A stretch of DNA of 64,000 nucleotides from Bryum argenteum (GCA_037043015.1 CM073331.1:5591305-5655304), one strand, 5' to 3'. Positions 36,591-49,403 are shown, numbered from the stretch's first letter. Notes: generated by a model from the letters alone, not told the origin. Program-made: numbers and translations.

Positions 36591-37922
36591 TTGATGTCTC
36601 GTCCAAGGTTACTGGAGTACGAGAATATTACTCTGTTCTCAACTTTTGGCTATGTACTTCTGGCTAAATTTATATATGTTATTTTACGAACTTGTAAATA
36701 CTCATCGCTAGAATAATCTGAATATTTTGGAAGTACTAAAAACTTGTAGGTATGTAGAAGATTCTTGGAAAAAATACAGCATATTCTCTATACTCCGGTA
36801 ACCATGAAGTCTTGTCTCTTTATAAAACTTAGCAAGCCGGGTCTTCCATCATGTCAACCTCTATCTTGTGGATTATTAGGCACACCATTGTACTAGTATT
36901 GTACTATAGAACCTTCCAAAATTTTGGTACGAATTGAAATATTTGGTATGTAGTCCAACATATACTTTTGTTGTTTTTTTATCTTTTTTGTTTTGGTGAA
37001 GAAATTTGTGTAGTATAATTTGGTGTTGGAAGTTGAAACTTGAATGTTAAGTGTTGTTTCTTCATTTTTGAGTCGAGCTCCCTTGCTCCAACAAAGTAAT
37101 TCTAGGAATTTCTAAGTTACCCATGTGTTGTTACATAGTTAGTGGGTTGTAGGTTGTTTAAGTTTGTTTAGCAAAAAAAGAAGAAAACGGAATATCTTGA
37201 CAACCTAACTTCTTATTAAATCATAGAGAATCAAGATTAACATATTAAATCATGAGAGTCTAGTAGTGGTTACAAAAACACATGTAGTAGGTGTAAGTGA
37301 TGTTACATTTTTCCACAACAAGTAGATCCTTGACGATGTAAGTAGGCATTTTGGTTCTTTTTGGCTTGTTGACAGACCAAATTTTAGACGATGAGTTCAG
37401 GTGTAGATGTAGAAGTACAACTATGCTTGTAATAGTACGACCAGTAGGTAGAAGGGAATGCTATATGTGACAGAAAGAATCCGTGAGATTTTTGACAACC
37501 TAACTTGTCACCTTCTCAATGTGTCAAATCTTTTGAGATTGGAGCTTGTAATCATGCAACCCACTATAAAAATTGAAACCCTCGATTTTATTTTTATTTC
37601 TAATTTGTAAGAATGCAAGGATCGAATTTTAGACAATGAGTTCAAGTGTAGATGTAGAAGTCCAACTATTCTTATAATAGCACGACCAGTAGGTAGAACA
37701 GAGTGTTCTATGCGACAAAAAGGGTCCGTGAGATTTTTGACAACCTAACTTGTCACCTTCTCAATGGTTGATTTCTTGCCAAAACCCTCAAAACCCATTT
37801 CGGGTTTTGAGAATTTTTAGCAGCTAAACTTGCAAATAGTCAAAATTAGCATCACACTCTCCACATCAAAACCTTCACAAACAAACAAAAAGCTACTCAA
37901 AAATCACCTCAACGACAAGGAA
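36591..37922. repeat. Intergenic with a ~140-bp direct duplication
   Basis: 37378-37525 (GATGAGTTCAGGTGTAGATG ... CAACCTAACTTGTCACC) recurs with about 10 percent differences at 37624-37770. A family P repeat copy (AAGATTCTTGG, CTCCGGTAACC) is at about 36700-36812. No gene is seen. Confidence 0.6.
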
Positions 37923-38189
37923 TTAACCCCTAAAGGTTTAAGAAAGCGGAAATCGCATTTTGGAATTTCCGCAGGGAGAAAATTCAGCCAACTTTGACCA
38001 TTATAATCTCAAAATTGGAGAAAAATGAACGGTTCAAATTTGACATTCGAGAAAAGGGTCAAGTTAACTTCAAGATCCTACGGTTGGATCTTCTAATCAA
38101 TGCTTAGATTGAGTTTCTTTGCACCTGAAGTAGAAGAAGGTTCTTTTTGATAATTTAAACAATTTTGTATCAAGGACCTTTAGGGTTAA
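37923..38189 (+). mobile_element. TTAA-flanked MITE, family A copy A3
   Basis: TTAACCCCTAAAGG at the left and CCTTTAGGGTTAA at the right. The body matches A1 and A4 closely (TTCCGCAGGGAGAAAATTCA, GATCCTACGGTTGGATCTTC). It is 267 bp and non-coding. Confidence 0.88.
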
Positions 38190-38450
38190 AAGGCTACAAA
38201 CCTTTGCGTCAACAAAAGCTGCATTTATACAACAAGAAGCCAAACCCAAACCAAATCAAACAGTTCCTTTTTTTCCCTTTTTTTCATTTCCCTTTACAAT
38301 TGGTCTTCCTTAAGACTTGGAACAACAGCAACTTGGGTTTATACCCAGACAAAGATATGATCTCTTTTTCTATGCGCATGTGTTTGAAGGCAAAAAGAAA
38401 AGAAAAAAAAGAAGAAAAAGTATATATTTCTAAATCTAAATAGGATATAA

Positions 38451-38923
38451 TAAAGCTGATGAAAAAGAGGGCAAAAGTACATGTTGGGGGATTTTTTTTT
38501 TGGGAGAGCATAAAAAAAAAAAAAAAAGGTGTTTTAAAGGAGCACTTTTTTTTTTTTTGAGATTTAGGGTTTAGGGCACCTTAATCCCCTTTCCTTTTTT
38601 CCAAGCCCAAGGGAAAAGGAAAAGTACTAGGAACACTTGGCAAAAATATCTTGAAAAGAACTATACCCATTTGCTAATGAAAATAGTAGCTTATAAAGCT
38701 GATGAAAAAGAGGGAAAAGTACATGTTGGGGGATTTTTTTTGGGGAGAGCATAAAAAAATAGTTGTTTTCAAGGAGCACTCTTTTTTTTTTTTTCGAGAT
38801 TTAGGGTTTTGGGGCACCTTAATCCCTTTTTCTTTTTCCAAGCCCAAGGGAAAAGTACTAGGAACACTTGGCAAAAATATCTTGAAATGAACTATACCCA
38901 TTTGCTAATGGGAATAGTAGCTT
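38451..38923 (+). repeat. ~240-bp tandem duplication with poly-T/poly-A tracts
   Basis: 38451-38693 and 38694-38923 are near-identical (GCTGATGAAAAAGAGGG ... CTATACCCATTTGCTAATG). They differ mainly in homopolymer lengths. No coding potential is recognised. Confidence 0.85.
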
Positions 38924-39005
38924 TGATTGTTGTGAATGTCCCACTTTTGGGACATGGCCACTCTTGCTTGCTTGCGTATTGCAATTGCTTCCCTAAGAAT
39001 AAGTC

Positions 39006-39133
39006 CCCTTGCGTTGCATAAGGGAGAATTTCTCATCCCTTTGTTTCATCCATTTGTGTGTGCAATGTTCCTTTCGTTGCATGAGGGAGATTTTCTCATC
39101 CCTTTGTTTCATCCATTTTTGTGTGCAATGTTC
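39006..39133 (+). repeat. ~64-bp tandem duplication
   Basis: GTTGCAT(A/G)AGGGAGA followed by TCTCATCCCTTTGTTTCATCC and GTGTGCAATGTT occurs twice in a row. The two copies are almost identical. Confidence 0.85.
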
Positions 39134-40714
39134 ATCCAAGTGGACTGCTCAATAATGGCGCAAATTTTAGTTTTAAGAACTTTGTGATGAAGTTAACGGT
39201 ACAAGTATTTTTTTTTTTGGTGAACGTGGAGGAGTAGACCAAGTGGAATCATCAGGTTTGGAATTTGGTACGATGAACTCTTGAAATTGGACATAGATGT
39301 GTTTTTATATTGGTGCCCTTAAGTGATGATTACCCCAAAATGCTCATGGAGAATTGGACTTCGAAGCTATCATGTACCTCTAGGTTAAAGGTGTGGTGAG
39401 CCAGAATTGATATTGTTGTTCTTTAAGGTTGCTATTTTACATAAACTCTATTTGACATGTAAAACTATTGTTGCTAGAATAATCGTTCGTTGTGCAAATT
39501 GATGTTCCTTCGTAGTTTTTGGTTGATAGGAAAAAATTGCGTACACTACAAATTTTGGATTTGTCATGCACCTCATAGATGATATATTAAACATTGGTGT
39601 GTTGTTGTTGTTGGTTTACATTGGATAATCCCTTCCTTGTTGTTGGAGATTACCCTTTCAAAATCCGACCTTCACTTTTTGAAAGTAATTATTTGCTTTC
39701 TTAGAAAATTCTATACTTCCTTCTACTTGACATTTGAGATTAATCCCATTTGTATTAGACCAAATTCTTCTACTTTGTATTATTATCTTGTACGTAGCAT
39801 TCATGTATGCAATCGCTCTTCCTCATGTATATGACAATTCTCCCTCATGTATCTAACCTTTGTATTTCTCAACCCATAGAAATTTAAAATCTTTCAAAAT
39901 TACATGTGATATAATTTCATAATTATTTTGAGCTCTATGTTTTCTAAACTCTTTATTTTTGAAATTTTTAGGTGTAGAAAAACTCTAAAAACACGGCAAT
40001 GAAATCTATACGTGAAAAAGTTTGTTTTATCAAAAGCTAAATCTGATATAGACTAGGGTATCACCAACCTTTATTCCTCCTCTGTTCCAGTGTCGTACCT
40101 ACACTCTTCACTCATTAATGTTGAAGTATAGTGTTGCTTGGGCATATCATCAAGGGTAGGTTGGACAGACACTATATTCACGCCAACCCAATATGGATCC
40201 GTTGTTTTTCTTCTTCTAAAGTGCTGCTACACTATATGATTGGGATTTCCAATAAGTTTTTAGCAAGACCACAACAACATGTAGGCATAAACATAGTTGG
40301 TAAATAATTTCATCAAAGAAGTTATTCCCATTTGTAGGTTAACACTATATTTCATTATTAGTGCGATAATGTTTCATCCAATTTTCATCCGTTTTATAGA
40401 AGTCACTCATCCAAGATTATATATGGACTCATCCATCATGTATGGGGCATTCATTCCAACATTCATCCAAACAACATGATCCAAGTGAGGCAGTTGACCA
40501 AACTAGCAGACGTCCTTCTCACAACTACTGTAAAAATTCCAGCTCACATGCATGTCGTTTTGTAACGCGCGCGGGGAGCCCCTTCCAAGAAGGTGAATAC
40601 AGTAGCGTAAAAAATACCATCAACCGATCACTAAAGAATTTTCGAGGTGCAAAACGGCAACGTATGTATCAACGTGAAAGGAGACTTTAATCATATAACA
40701 AAAATACAAATCTA
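39134..40714. other. Intergenic, nothing recognised
   Basis: AT-rich sequence without a supported gene. Short frames (39637-39834, 40297-40479) lack domains or codon bias. Confidence 0.4.
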
Positions 40715-41345
40715 TGGTCGTTTTTGGTGCATATATACATATATTCAAAAAGCATTTGTATCGTATGTCCTTAGTCGACATACTTGTCAAGAATAACATG
40801 CATCGCATTCTTAAGGAAAGATTTAAGATTCGACCACACAACACATTTCGTGTTGGTTAGGTTAGAACACCATATTCGTTTAATTGGGAATTTCTGCGAG
40901 ATTGGGACTCTCTAAAATCTATAACTACCATAGATTTTGTGGGAAAATCTATACAAGTTGTAGATTCTAGAGAGTCCCAATCTTGCAGAAATTCCCAATT
41001 AAACGAATGTGGTGATTTACATTATTGTTGGTTAGGGAATCTTTCTTGGTTTATCGTATTTCTATGCTAGAAGACCAAGTTTGGAAGAAACTAATATATG
41101 GTAGTTTTTGGTGCATATATACATACTTTCGAAAGCATTCGTATCTTATGCCCTTAGTCGACATGGAATTGTCGTCAAGTATAACATGCATCGCATTTTT
41201 AAGAAGGAAACATTTAAGATTGAACCACATGACACATTGACATTAGCTCAAGAAATTGCACATTTCGTGTTCATTAGGTTAGATCTTATTATTGGTTAGG
41301 GAATTTTCTTGGTTTATTAGAAGACCAAGTTTGGAAGAAACAAAA
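40715..41345 (+). repeat. Direct duplication; one copy carries a hairpin insertion
   Basis: 40715-41097 and 41098-41345 share TTTTTGGTGCATATATACAT, CCTTAGTCGACAT, ATAACATGCATCGCATT and GAAGACCAAGTTTGGAAGAA in the same order. The first copy is longer because it contains the inverted repeat at 40868-41014, which the second copy lacks (GGTTAGATCTTATTATTGG there). Confidence 0.8.
40868..41014. mobile_element. 147-bp near-perfect hairpin (MITE or small-RNA precursor)
   Basis: Two 58-bp arms (40868-40925 and 40957-41014) are reverse complements with about four mismatches: CACCATATTCGTTTAATTGG on the left and CCAATTAAACGAATGTGGTG on the right. The 31-nt loop is itself partly palindromic (TAGATTTT...AAAATCTA). 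The neighbouring duplicate lacks it. A foldback of this quality could yield siRNA or miRNA if transcribed. Confidence 0.85.
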
Positions 41346-43910
41346 TATTGGGATGACGTTCTTGTCGTTGTGTTGGGGTTCGAGTTCTTATTATTAGCAT
41401 CTCAACACGGGCGTTTTGTCGTCGGTCATTGCAAATTTGAGATGATCCAAGAAAAAACAACTTTGTATGCCAACATGATCTTTCTAGTCGTCACCAAGAT
41501 AATATTATTGTTTCTAGCGACCAATCGGATTGGGCTTTGAATGGCGTGCTTGAGCTGTATTCTGCGAATCAATCATGTAGCTCATTGACAAGCAAGTTTT
41601 TGGTTCACCAAGGACGGAAGCTTCGTATTTCGAACCCCGCATGTTTTTGGGGATTGTACATCCTTATTGTTGTACGAGTGACTTGGGCTCGCAATTGTGG
41701 GGCCATCTTGCGCGTAAACAAAAGTACCCCAAATGCATGTCAAATGAGTTTCATGTGAAGATAAAAAAAAAAACAAATATAGTAAGGTGCTCAATAATGG
41801 CTCAATTTTCAGCACCGGGATGTTACTATTGCAAGCAATTTTCATGCATGGGGGAAATCAGTAGAAAGATAGAGCAAATGGAATCATCATTTTGGATTCT
41901 TCTACAATGAGTTATGAATTTTGGAAGTTCGATATGTAGGTGTTTTTAAAATGATACTTTGAGTGTAATGTTTGCAGTTTTAAGTGAGTACATGGTACTA
42001 TTGTATGGGGAAGCTATTATGTACCTTTGAGTGAAGATTACTACTCCATTTTGGACCATTGTACAATAAGTTTGGAGGCTAATGTTGGGAGAATGCAAAT
42101 TTTAATCGTTATTGATGTTTCAGTTTATGACAAGAATAATATTTTCCGAAAACGAGAAAATAACATATATAAGAACATGATACTCTTTGTTGTTCTACGT
42201 CTTGAGGAAAAGAATACAATCACATAAGCCAACCTACCATTCCAAGAACGTTTTTGGTTATTGATTGAGATATGTGAGTAGTTTATGTAGTTACAATAAT
42301 CATCAAAGTTTTCATTCAATCTTTATAATTATGGCATAGATTTGAGTGCAAAGAGTTGAGTTTTGTGAACTATTTTTCCTTTGTAGAATTATTTCGCAGT
42401 TTCCACACTGCAAGGCCATTGTTTGTGCAAAGAGATTCTTCTCACTGCTTTTTTTTTAGTTCAAGGGTGTTATTGAGATGAATTTAAATATCTATGTACG
42501 TGGTGGTTTTTCATTGCAATAAGTCTATCGGTAGCAATTTCACTTCAAAGTGAAAATGTTGAGATTTTGTGATATTTTCTGAGTACTTATGTGTTATGAT
42601 CTCGCAATCCATGATGTAAAATATGTCTATTACAAGATTGCACCGTTGAGATTTGAACAACTTACCTTTGTTTCCATTTGAGAATGTATTTGTTTTTGTA
42701 CAGGTAGGTCAAACCATTTAGGGGTTGAATGCCCAAGATGTCAAAATACGACATTTTGGATGAAAGGGAGAAATTTTGGAGAGCCATAATTTACTCATTA
42801 AGACTCTGCTTTGGACAAAATCACTTGGGTTGGGTTCGAAATGAAGTCTACTTTTTGTGGTTAAAATTGCAGGTTTATACATTAAAGTATGAAATAAAAG
42901 CATGCATTTCAGTGAAGGCCACTCAAGTTTTTGGATTTTCAAACAAAGGCCATGTTTTACCAATGCAAGCCTATTATCCAAAATTAAAAATAGTTTTCCA
43001 TTAAAAAAATTACATGATCGTGATATTAAGATTAAATATAACTACCTTGTAGTTGAAAAAAAAATTAATCCAAGTACTTTTGGTATTAGAATTTCAAAGA
43101 TGTTTCTACTATGAAAAAAGTAAAAAATAATGAATGATGTTTGAGAAGCTATATCTCCTTCATCCACCGTTGGATTTCAACTTTGTTTTCTCGGAAAGCT
43201 TCCAAATAACATCTCACTTGAGTGATAAAAACCTTGACCCAATCGAAGGTGTTTCAAAGATAAGCCAAGAATTTGAGCAGCACCGCCATAGATTTTGACC
43301 CTTTCCCCTTCTGCAATTTTCACCCTTGCAAGGCTATTATTCAAGCCAAGAATATTTTTCGATGAATACTTTTTTGTACAAGAGGGTCACTCGGTTAGAA
43401 AACCTCGTGGTTAGAGAATTTCTTCATTTGTATCCATTTCCAATTAAAATAAAAAACGTTAAAATTCTCTGATTTTTTTTTCCCAATACCAATATGTTAC
43501 AATCTCACAATCTACGAGGCCACATGATCCCCAAACTCCATCCACATAACCTACAATAAGCATTCTACGGTTAAAATCCAGATAACTTCTCTTCAAATTC
43601 ATCTATAACACTTTGCAAAAAAATTGTGTTTCTACGCTCTAGACCCTCCCCCCCCCAAATGGGCATTTGTAGTTTTAGGGGCTAAAGCCGCTAAACAAAC
43701 CCAATTAAATTTTTTTAAATTTTTTTTTTCCTCTTGTGGGAGCAAGCAAGCAGGTATATGATGCATGTAGCTGGGGCATGTCATCCGGGCAGGCGGCTGC
43801 CCGATGACTTCCTCCGTGGCGGGCATGCATGATGATCCACCAGCAGTTTCTGAGTCAGGTTCCTTCTCTCCCATGCCCCAATCCATCTTTTTTAGCCCCC
43901 AACAACAATT

Positions 43911-44160
43911 AATATAATATTATTCAATTGGGTTTCCATTATTGGATTTTAATATTAATATTATTCAATTGGGTTTTCCATTATTGGATTCTAATATTAA
44001 TATTATTCAATTGGGTTTCCATTATTGGATTTTAATATTAATATTATTCAATTGGGTTTGCCATTATTGAATTTTAATATTAATATTATTCAATTGGGTT
44101 TGCCATTATTGAATTTTAATATTAATATTATTCAATTGGGTTTGCCATTATTGAATTCAG
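43911..44160 (+). repeat. 41/42-bp tandem repeat, about six copies
   Basis: Unit ATTATTCAATTGGGTTTCCA...TTAATATTAAT repeats about six times; the last three copies carry GCC for CC and are 42 bp. The 42-bp units produce a short repetitive open frame (44025-44222), which is a by-product and not a gene. Confidence 0.9.
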
Positions 44161-44535
44161 CTATTGGTTCACGTTTTATCCAATTGGGGAGTTTCACTCT
44201 GTTCCTTCCTCCCATTGGCTGATGCATGTTCATTTTTAAATGGGCAATTCCTTTTTAGGTCGAAGTAGTGGTACCTTTAACCGTGTCTCTTCAAACTATT
44301 GGTAAGGTAGAGCCGTGGAGGCACCTAAAACCGATCATTTCAAAGAATTCTAACATTAAAAAAATAAATAAATCAATACTTATTTTTGGGTAAATGGATA
44401 TTGTCTCCAAATGAAAATCATCCATAGATGGTAAAGGGGAGGCCCCTGGCACCGGAGGGTGATATCACACATCCATCCGAGATGATTTAAATTGATGACA
44501 TCCATTTTGAGTAATGACATTTTTGTTTTTGGTTT

Positions 44536-44803
44536 TTAACCCCTAAAGATCCAAGAAAGCCAAAATGGTTTTTTGGGATTTCCGCAGGGAAAAAGTTCAG
44601 CCAATTTTGACCATTATAATCTTAAAATTGGAGAAAAATTAACCATTCAGTTTTGACATTTGAGTAAAGGGTCAAGCTGACTTCGATATCCTACAGTTGA
44701 ATTTTCTAATAAATGCTTAGATTGAGTTTCATTGGGCCTAAAGTAGAAGAAGGTTCTTTATGATAATTTAGACAATTTTGTATCAAGGATCTTTAGGGGT
44801 TAA
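44536..44803 (+). mobile_element. TTAA-flanked MITE, family A copy A4
   Basis: TTAACCCCTAAAGATCCAAG at the left and GGATCTTTAGGGGTTAA at the right, both with intact TTAA. It is 268 bp; the body matches A1 and A3. Confidence 0.9.
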
Positions 44804-46667
44804 AGATGAGGTTACCATTCCAAGCCAATTATACTAATTATCATAAGATTTTTTCCTATACTATGATACTTAGCATATAACTTGGAGATATTTGTATTTG
44901 AGTGCTTTTGGTGTTGAATTCCCCACGGTGTTTTCATACTAAAATAGCTAAAAAAATAAAAAAAACAAATGGGTTCTCAAGGAGTTGTATCTCCTTCATA
45001 TACAATTGGAATTCAACTCCATTTAATGGGTTGAATTCTAATTTGAATTTATTTTGTGTCGTAATAACTCCAATCCAAGATGTGAGGAATACATGACATT
45101 CTTTTTAGTGCAAGAGGTCTAAATTTTGGACTCATTCTCTTGTAGATTTTGGGTCAATTTTCACTATCACAAGGCTATTATCTAAGCAAAGAACCTACTT
45201 TGATGTTTATTTTTTTCCTGATACATGAGTATTTTTTTGAGATGAACGCAAACAACTTGCTAGTTAGAGATGATTTAATTGCACTTAGTTTGTTAGCACC
45301 AAGTAAAAAATGATGAGAACTTATAAGGAGCTCATCTAATTTTCCACAAAATACACACATGAGTACGTGACCCGTTATAAAAACCCATTGATTGTCCTAT
45401 CATAGACGAAATGCGCACACTATGCCCGAAATCTAGCGAGTGAATCCAGAACGGCCATGACAAACAAGTACGAGGGGACGACGATACATTGTTAATTATG
45501 TAATCGTAAATGATTGGAAGGTTCACGCACTCGTACCACTCGGCCTAAATCTAATAGCACCTTCATCATTCATTGTCCAATCAATCCGCCATTGATGATG
45601 ATGTACGCCAATACTCGTAAGCTTAATGGACATTGTCACTACCAAAGGAACAACCGGTCTCAATGGCTATTTTCGTCTAAGGTGCATTTATTTTAAAAAT
45701 TACGTCGCATTTGCACGAGAAGTTTTTGGTGTATTTGAGATTAGGTGACCGGCAAATTTGTAGTTAAATTATCCGTGTGAGTAATTTGTGTGTTGTGTAG
45801 CTTTAGTCGGGAGCTTGTATTTATGTTTCGGTAGTAGATTTTTAATGATATTTTTTGATTAAAGTATGTGAATTATGATGCGTGATTCTCAAGGAGTTGT
45901 CTTTCCTTCATCCAATGTTGTGTTTCAACTTTATTTTTTGAGTTGGAGTTTTGATTGAAGTTTAGTGATTGTGTGCTTTGTTTAAACCAATGTGTTTTGA
46001 AGACATAGTACGCATTTGAGTGCAAGAGGTTTAGCTTTGGACTACTTTTGTACTGCAGTGTTTCTGACGATCTTCACCATTGGCTATTATTTGAGCAGAG
46101 AATTTTTTTTTTATGATTATTTTTGGTATACGGGATATTTTGAGTTGTAGGTGAATACTTCCTAGTACTAGGTAATTTTTTTATTGCAATTGGCTCGTCA
46201 ATAGTAATTCCACTTCAAAGTGAAGGTGATGAAATTTTGTAGTCTTTACAGAGTATCGATACGTTATGGAAATGGCAACTTATGAGGCATTGTGACTCAA
46301 GTTTTGATTCACATGATGTACGATAAGTCTATTACAATATTGCACAATTAAGATATAGATATCTTGCCTTCAATTTCATTGATGATACTTCTTAAACAAA
46401 TTCTACACTTAGCTTAAAATAGCAAGAAGTGTATAGGGAGTAACATCATGTAACAAAGAATATGCTGAAGTAGAATATTTTTTCATCCACAAAATTTCTA
46501 TCCGAATAAAATCATAAAAGCTTAACTTTTAAATGTCAAAAAATGACATTTTGGATGACAGGTAGAAACTTTAAAGACCCTTTACTTCTTTATCCACAGT
46601 TCGTTTTTACTTGGGTTAGGTCCCAAATCAAGTTTAGTTTGTGGAATCCCATATAAGAAAGTATGAG

Positions 46668-46936
46668 TTAACCCCTAAAGATCCACGATGTTTTGGGAGC
46701 TTGAAATCCCAACACTGACTACAATGTACTAATGGGGGTATGTCCAATAATTTTGGAAATTTTTGATAATCTTAACCGTAGGATCTTGAAGTAGACTACC
46801 ATCGATAGTAATGTGAAAATTTTCAACCGTTGAATCATCACTAGATGTGAGATCATAACATTTGAAGTTGACTGCAAATTTCTTTTGGCCTTGACGGTAA
46901 AAGCCGAATCAATGGCCGTGGTCGTTTAGGGGTTAA
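46668..46936 (-). mobile_element. TTAA-flanked MITE, family A copy A5
   Basis: TTAACCCCTAAAGATCCACG at the left and CGTTTAGGGGTTAA at the right. The core is inverted relative to A4 (CGTAGGATCTTGAAGT). It is 269 bp and inserted between blocks of repeat family R. Confidence 0.85.
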
Positions 46937-47420
46937 TGTGTGAGGAACACATGGCATTCATTTTAGTGCAAGGGTTCCAGTTTTGAACTTTTTATCCATT
47001 GTATATTTTGAGACAATTTTTACCATTGCAAGGCTATTATTTAAGCAGAATATTTTTTTGATGAATTCTTTTGAGACAAAGTTTACACATTTTTTTTTAT
47101 GTATTCTTTTGAGACAAAGGTGTTACTGAGATGAAGGTAAATTTTTTTGCAGGAGGTGGTTTTTTCATTGCAATAAGTCTATTGGTAGCATTTTCACTTC
47201 GAGGTGAAAATGTTGAGATTTTGTGATGTTTTCCATAGTATCAATATATTATAATCTCGCAATCCACAAGACATTATGACTCAAGATTGAACTTTCATAA
47301 TGTACGATAGGTCTACCACAAGATTGTATGGTTGGGATTTGAAAAACTTACCTTTATTTCCATTTATGACATTCTTTTGAAGGAATGAGTTTTTTTTGCT
47401 ACAAATGAGTCATACCATTT

Positions 47421-48632
47421 TGGGATAATTGCCCTAAGGAATGACTAATGTGTACTTGATAATCACATTCTACCAATCTCCCTCCATGAAAGTTTGTATT
47501 CATCCAAGTTGTGGAGAGCCATTCATTACTAACCTTATTCCATTTTATCCTAAGATATGTAACTAGAGCAAGTCATACCATTAAGAATTTACTAATGATG
47601 CTATTTATAGGTTTTTTTTGGTTTGAAAGTTTGGTCTCTTGAATTCAATCCCAATTTACCAAATATTATTTTCAAAATCTAAGTGTTTTGGTAAGAATTA
47701 AATCTTCATTTCTAACTTTGAGAAAAACTACATGATAGTCTGGTCACCGGAGTAAAAAGAATATGTTATATTTGTTCCAAGAATCTTTCACATACATACA
47801 AAATTTTCGTACTACTGAAGTATTTAGAATATTTTGACGATGGGTATTTACAAGTACGTATAAAACTAGCCAACCCGAAATTTGGAAATACATGAATATT
47901 CATGTACTCCAATAACCTTGCCTTATAGTTACTAAAAGAACATTCTACAAACACAATTTAATTTTTCTCCAAACCCCTTGGACCTTTAGGAATTAACAAT
48001 AATTTCTTTCACAAAAACAAATTCGGCATGCGAAACTCAAGAAAAGCAAGGTGAATAATTGTTGGGTGATTTTATTCTTGCCTTTTAGTCCTCCCGGGAT
48101 TCAATGGCAACACAATCCTTGAATTCTGACTGGTGCACAATTATAGATAAATTTAAAAATTAGAAAAAAACATATTTAAAAAATGAATTAACAGTTGAGG
48201 TGTGAATGGAATATTTATTTAACAAAGTAGTTCTAGTGGGAGCTTTTCAGGGGGGCCCAAATTATTCTTTTTCCATTATTTTCCTGAAGTGGAAACTGGC
48301 CTATTTTTAAATGCCCATGAGAAACTTGGCCATTGGGCTCAATTTAGAAAAATAGCAATAAACGTCGGTGGATTTGGGAGGTCTTGGAAATGGAGGTCCT
48401 TGGAAAGGGGGATGGTTGTGTTTTGCATTGTTTTGGCCACTTGGAATCTCACCATTTGTGCATGCAATGACTCTTTCCCTATGAGAGCGTGCTTCCTTTT
48501 CATTTGTTGGAGAGTGGGTGGGTCTTGCCTTGTGCTCGTACTTACTCCTACCCATCAAAGATCCTTCACATATGTTCTTTCTTTGCGCATTGGTCCACGA
48601 GATGCGGAAGTTTGTAACTACAATAGGAATAA
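47421..48632. other. Intergenic with a family P repeat copy
   Basis: 47728-47935 (GGTCACCGGAGTAAAAAG, CAAGAATCTTTCACATAC) is the reverse complement of text at 36700-36812 and related to 22600-22810. The 134-codon frame at 48289 has no recognisable domain. No gene is supported. Confidence 0.4.
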
Positions 48633-48634
48633 TA

Positions 48635-48737
48635 CTCCCTCCGTCCCATTTATATTGTCCAATAGGTTCTCTCAAATCTGCATTGGGAGGTAGATTTGAG
48701 AGAACCTACTCGACAGTAGAAATGGGACAGAGGGAGT
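48635..48737. mobile_element. Stowaway MITE (Tc1/mariner type)
   Basis: Classic CTCCCTCCGTCCC terminus at the left and GGGACAGAGGGAG at the right, flanked by TA on both sides (48633-48634 and 48738-48739). It is 103 bp and can fold end to end (GGTTCTCTCAAATCT / AGATTTGAGAGAACC). Confidence 0.93.
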
Positions 48738-49135
48738 AAAAGAAGTTGGAGTATACCTACCTTGCCCATCCTCCAAATACTTTGAACATTTCTCTTTCTC
48801 TTTTACAAGTATTGACTATCTATTGCCCCCTTTTGGAGGTGATTCACGATACAACACTTGGATTTGAGTTAAAACACGATACAACAGAAATTGTTGACTA
48901 GCTCTATCCATGTAGGAGGTATATTAGAGCTTCTACGTGCACTCTTGAGTGTACTTGTGGAATAAATTTTAGGCTCAAGAGTTCTTGGTACCCTTATGGG
49001 GTTCCACTTCCAAAACTCATGACAATTTCGTAACAAGTCCATAATTTCGAATTTTGATCGGCTCAAATTCCTATGTACTCTACACTTGAATCAAGATTGG
49101 GTTCTCTTGGCTACTCCCAAATGAGCTTGTCAACC

Positions 49136-49403
49136 TTAACCCCTAACTTTCCTTAAAACCCGAAATGGGTTTTGGAGGTTCCCGCAGGAGAAAAACTCAG
49201 CCAACTTTGACCATTATAATCTCACTAATAAGGAAGAATGAACGGTTCAAATTTGGTATGTGACAAGAATTTCAAGTGAACTTTGAGATCTTACGGTTGA
49301 ATCTTTTTAATAATGCTTAGATTGAGATTTTTTGTGCGTAATCTAAAGGAAGGTCAAATTTCATGACTTAGTCATTTTTGCAACAAGGAAATTTAGGGGT
49401 TAA
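49136..49403 (+). mobile_element. TTAA-flanked MITE, family A copy A6
   Basis: TTAACCCCTAACTTTCC at the left and GGAAATTTAGGGGTTAA at the right, 268 bp. It shares TTGACCATTATAATCTCA with other A copies and GGTTCCCGCAGGAG with A2. Confidence 0.88.

Larger units (their letters stand above)
42300..47420. repeat. Degenerate dispersed repeat family R, about five copies
   Basis: The same landmarks recur in the same order: TCTCAAGGAGTTGT...TCTCCTTCAT (43140, 44975, 45885), GTGCAAGAGG (45108, 46020), CATTGCAAGGCTATTATTTAAG (43325, 45165, 47025), CATTGCAATAAGTCTATCGG (42510, 47168), CACTTCAAAGTGAAAATGTT (42540, 46208, 47205), CTATTACAAGATTGCA (42628, 46330) and GACATTTTGGATGA (42750, 46545). Copies are partial and diverged. 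No coding sequence or termini are recognised. MITE A5 lies inside this series. Confidence 0.6.

Noticed and set aside
38451-39133. Regular repeats considered as a CRISPR-like array
   Set aside because: Plant nuclear context; these are simple tandem duplications with no short repeat-spacer pattern.
42710-42730. Solo TTTAGGGGTTGA end as an eighth family A copy
   Set aside because: Only one end is present; no left end within a plausible distance, so it was not counted.
44025-44222. Repetitive open frame (FNINIIQLGLPLLN units)
   Set aside because: It is a by-product of 42-bp tandem repeats, which keep frame by length; there is no gene context.
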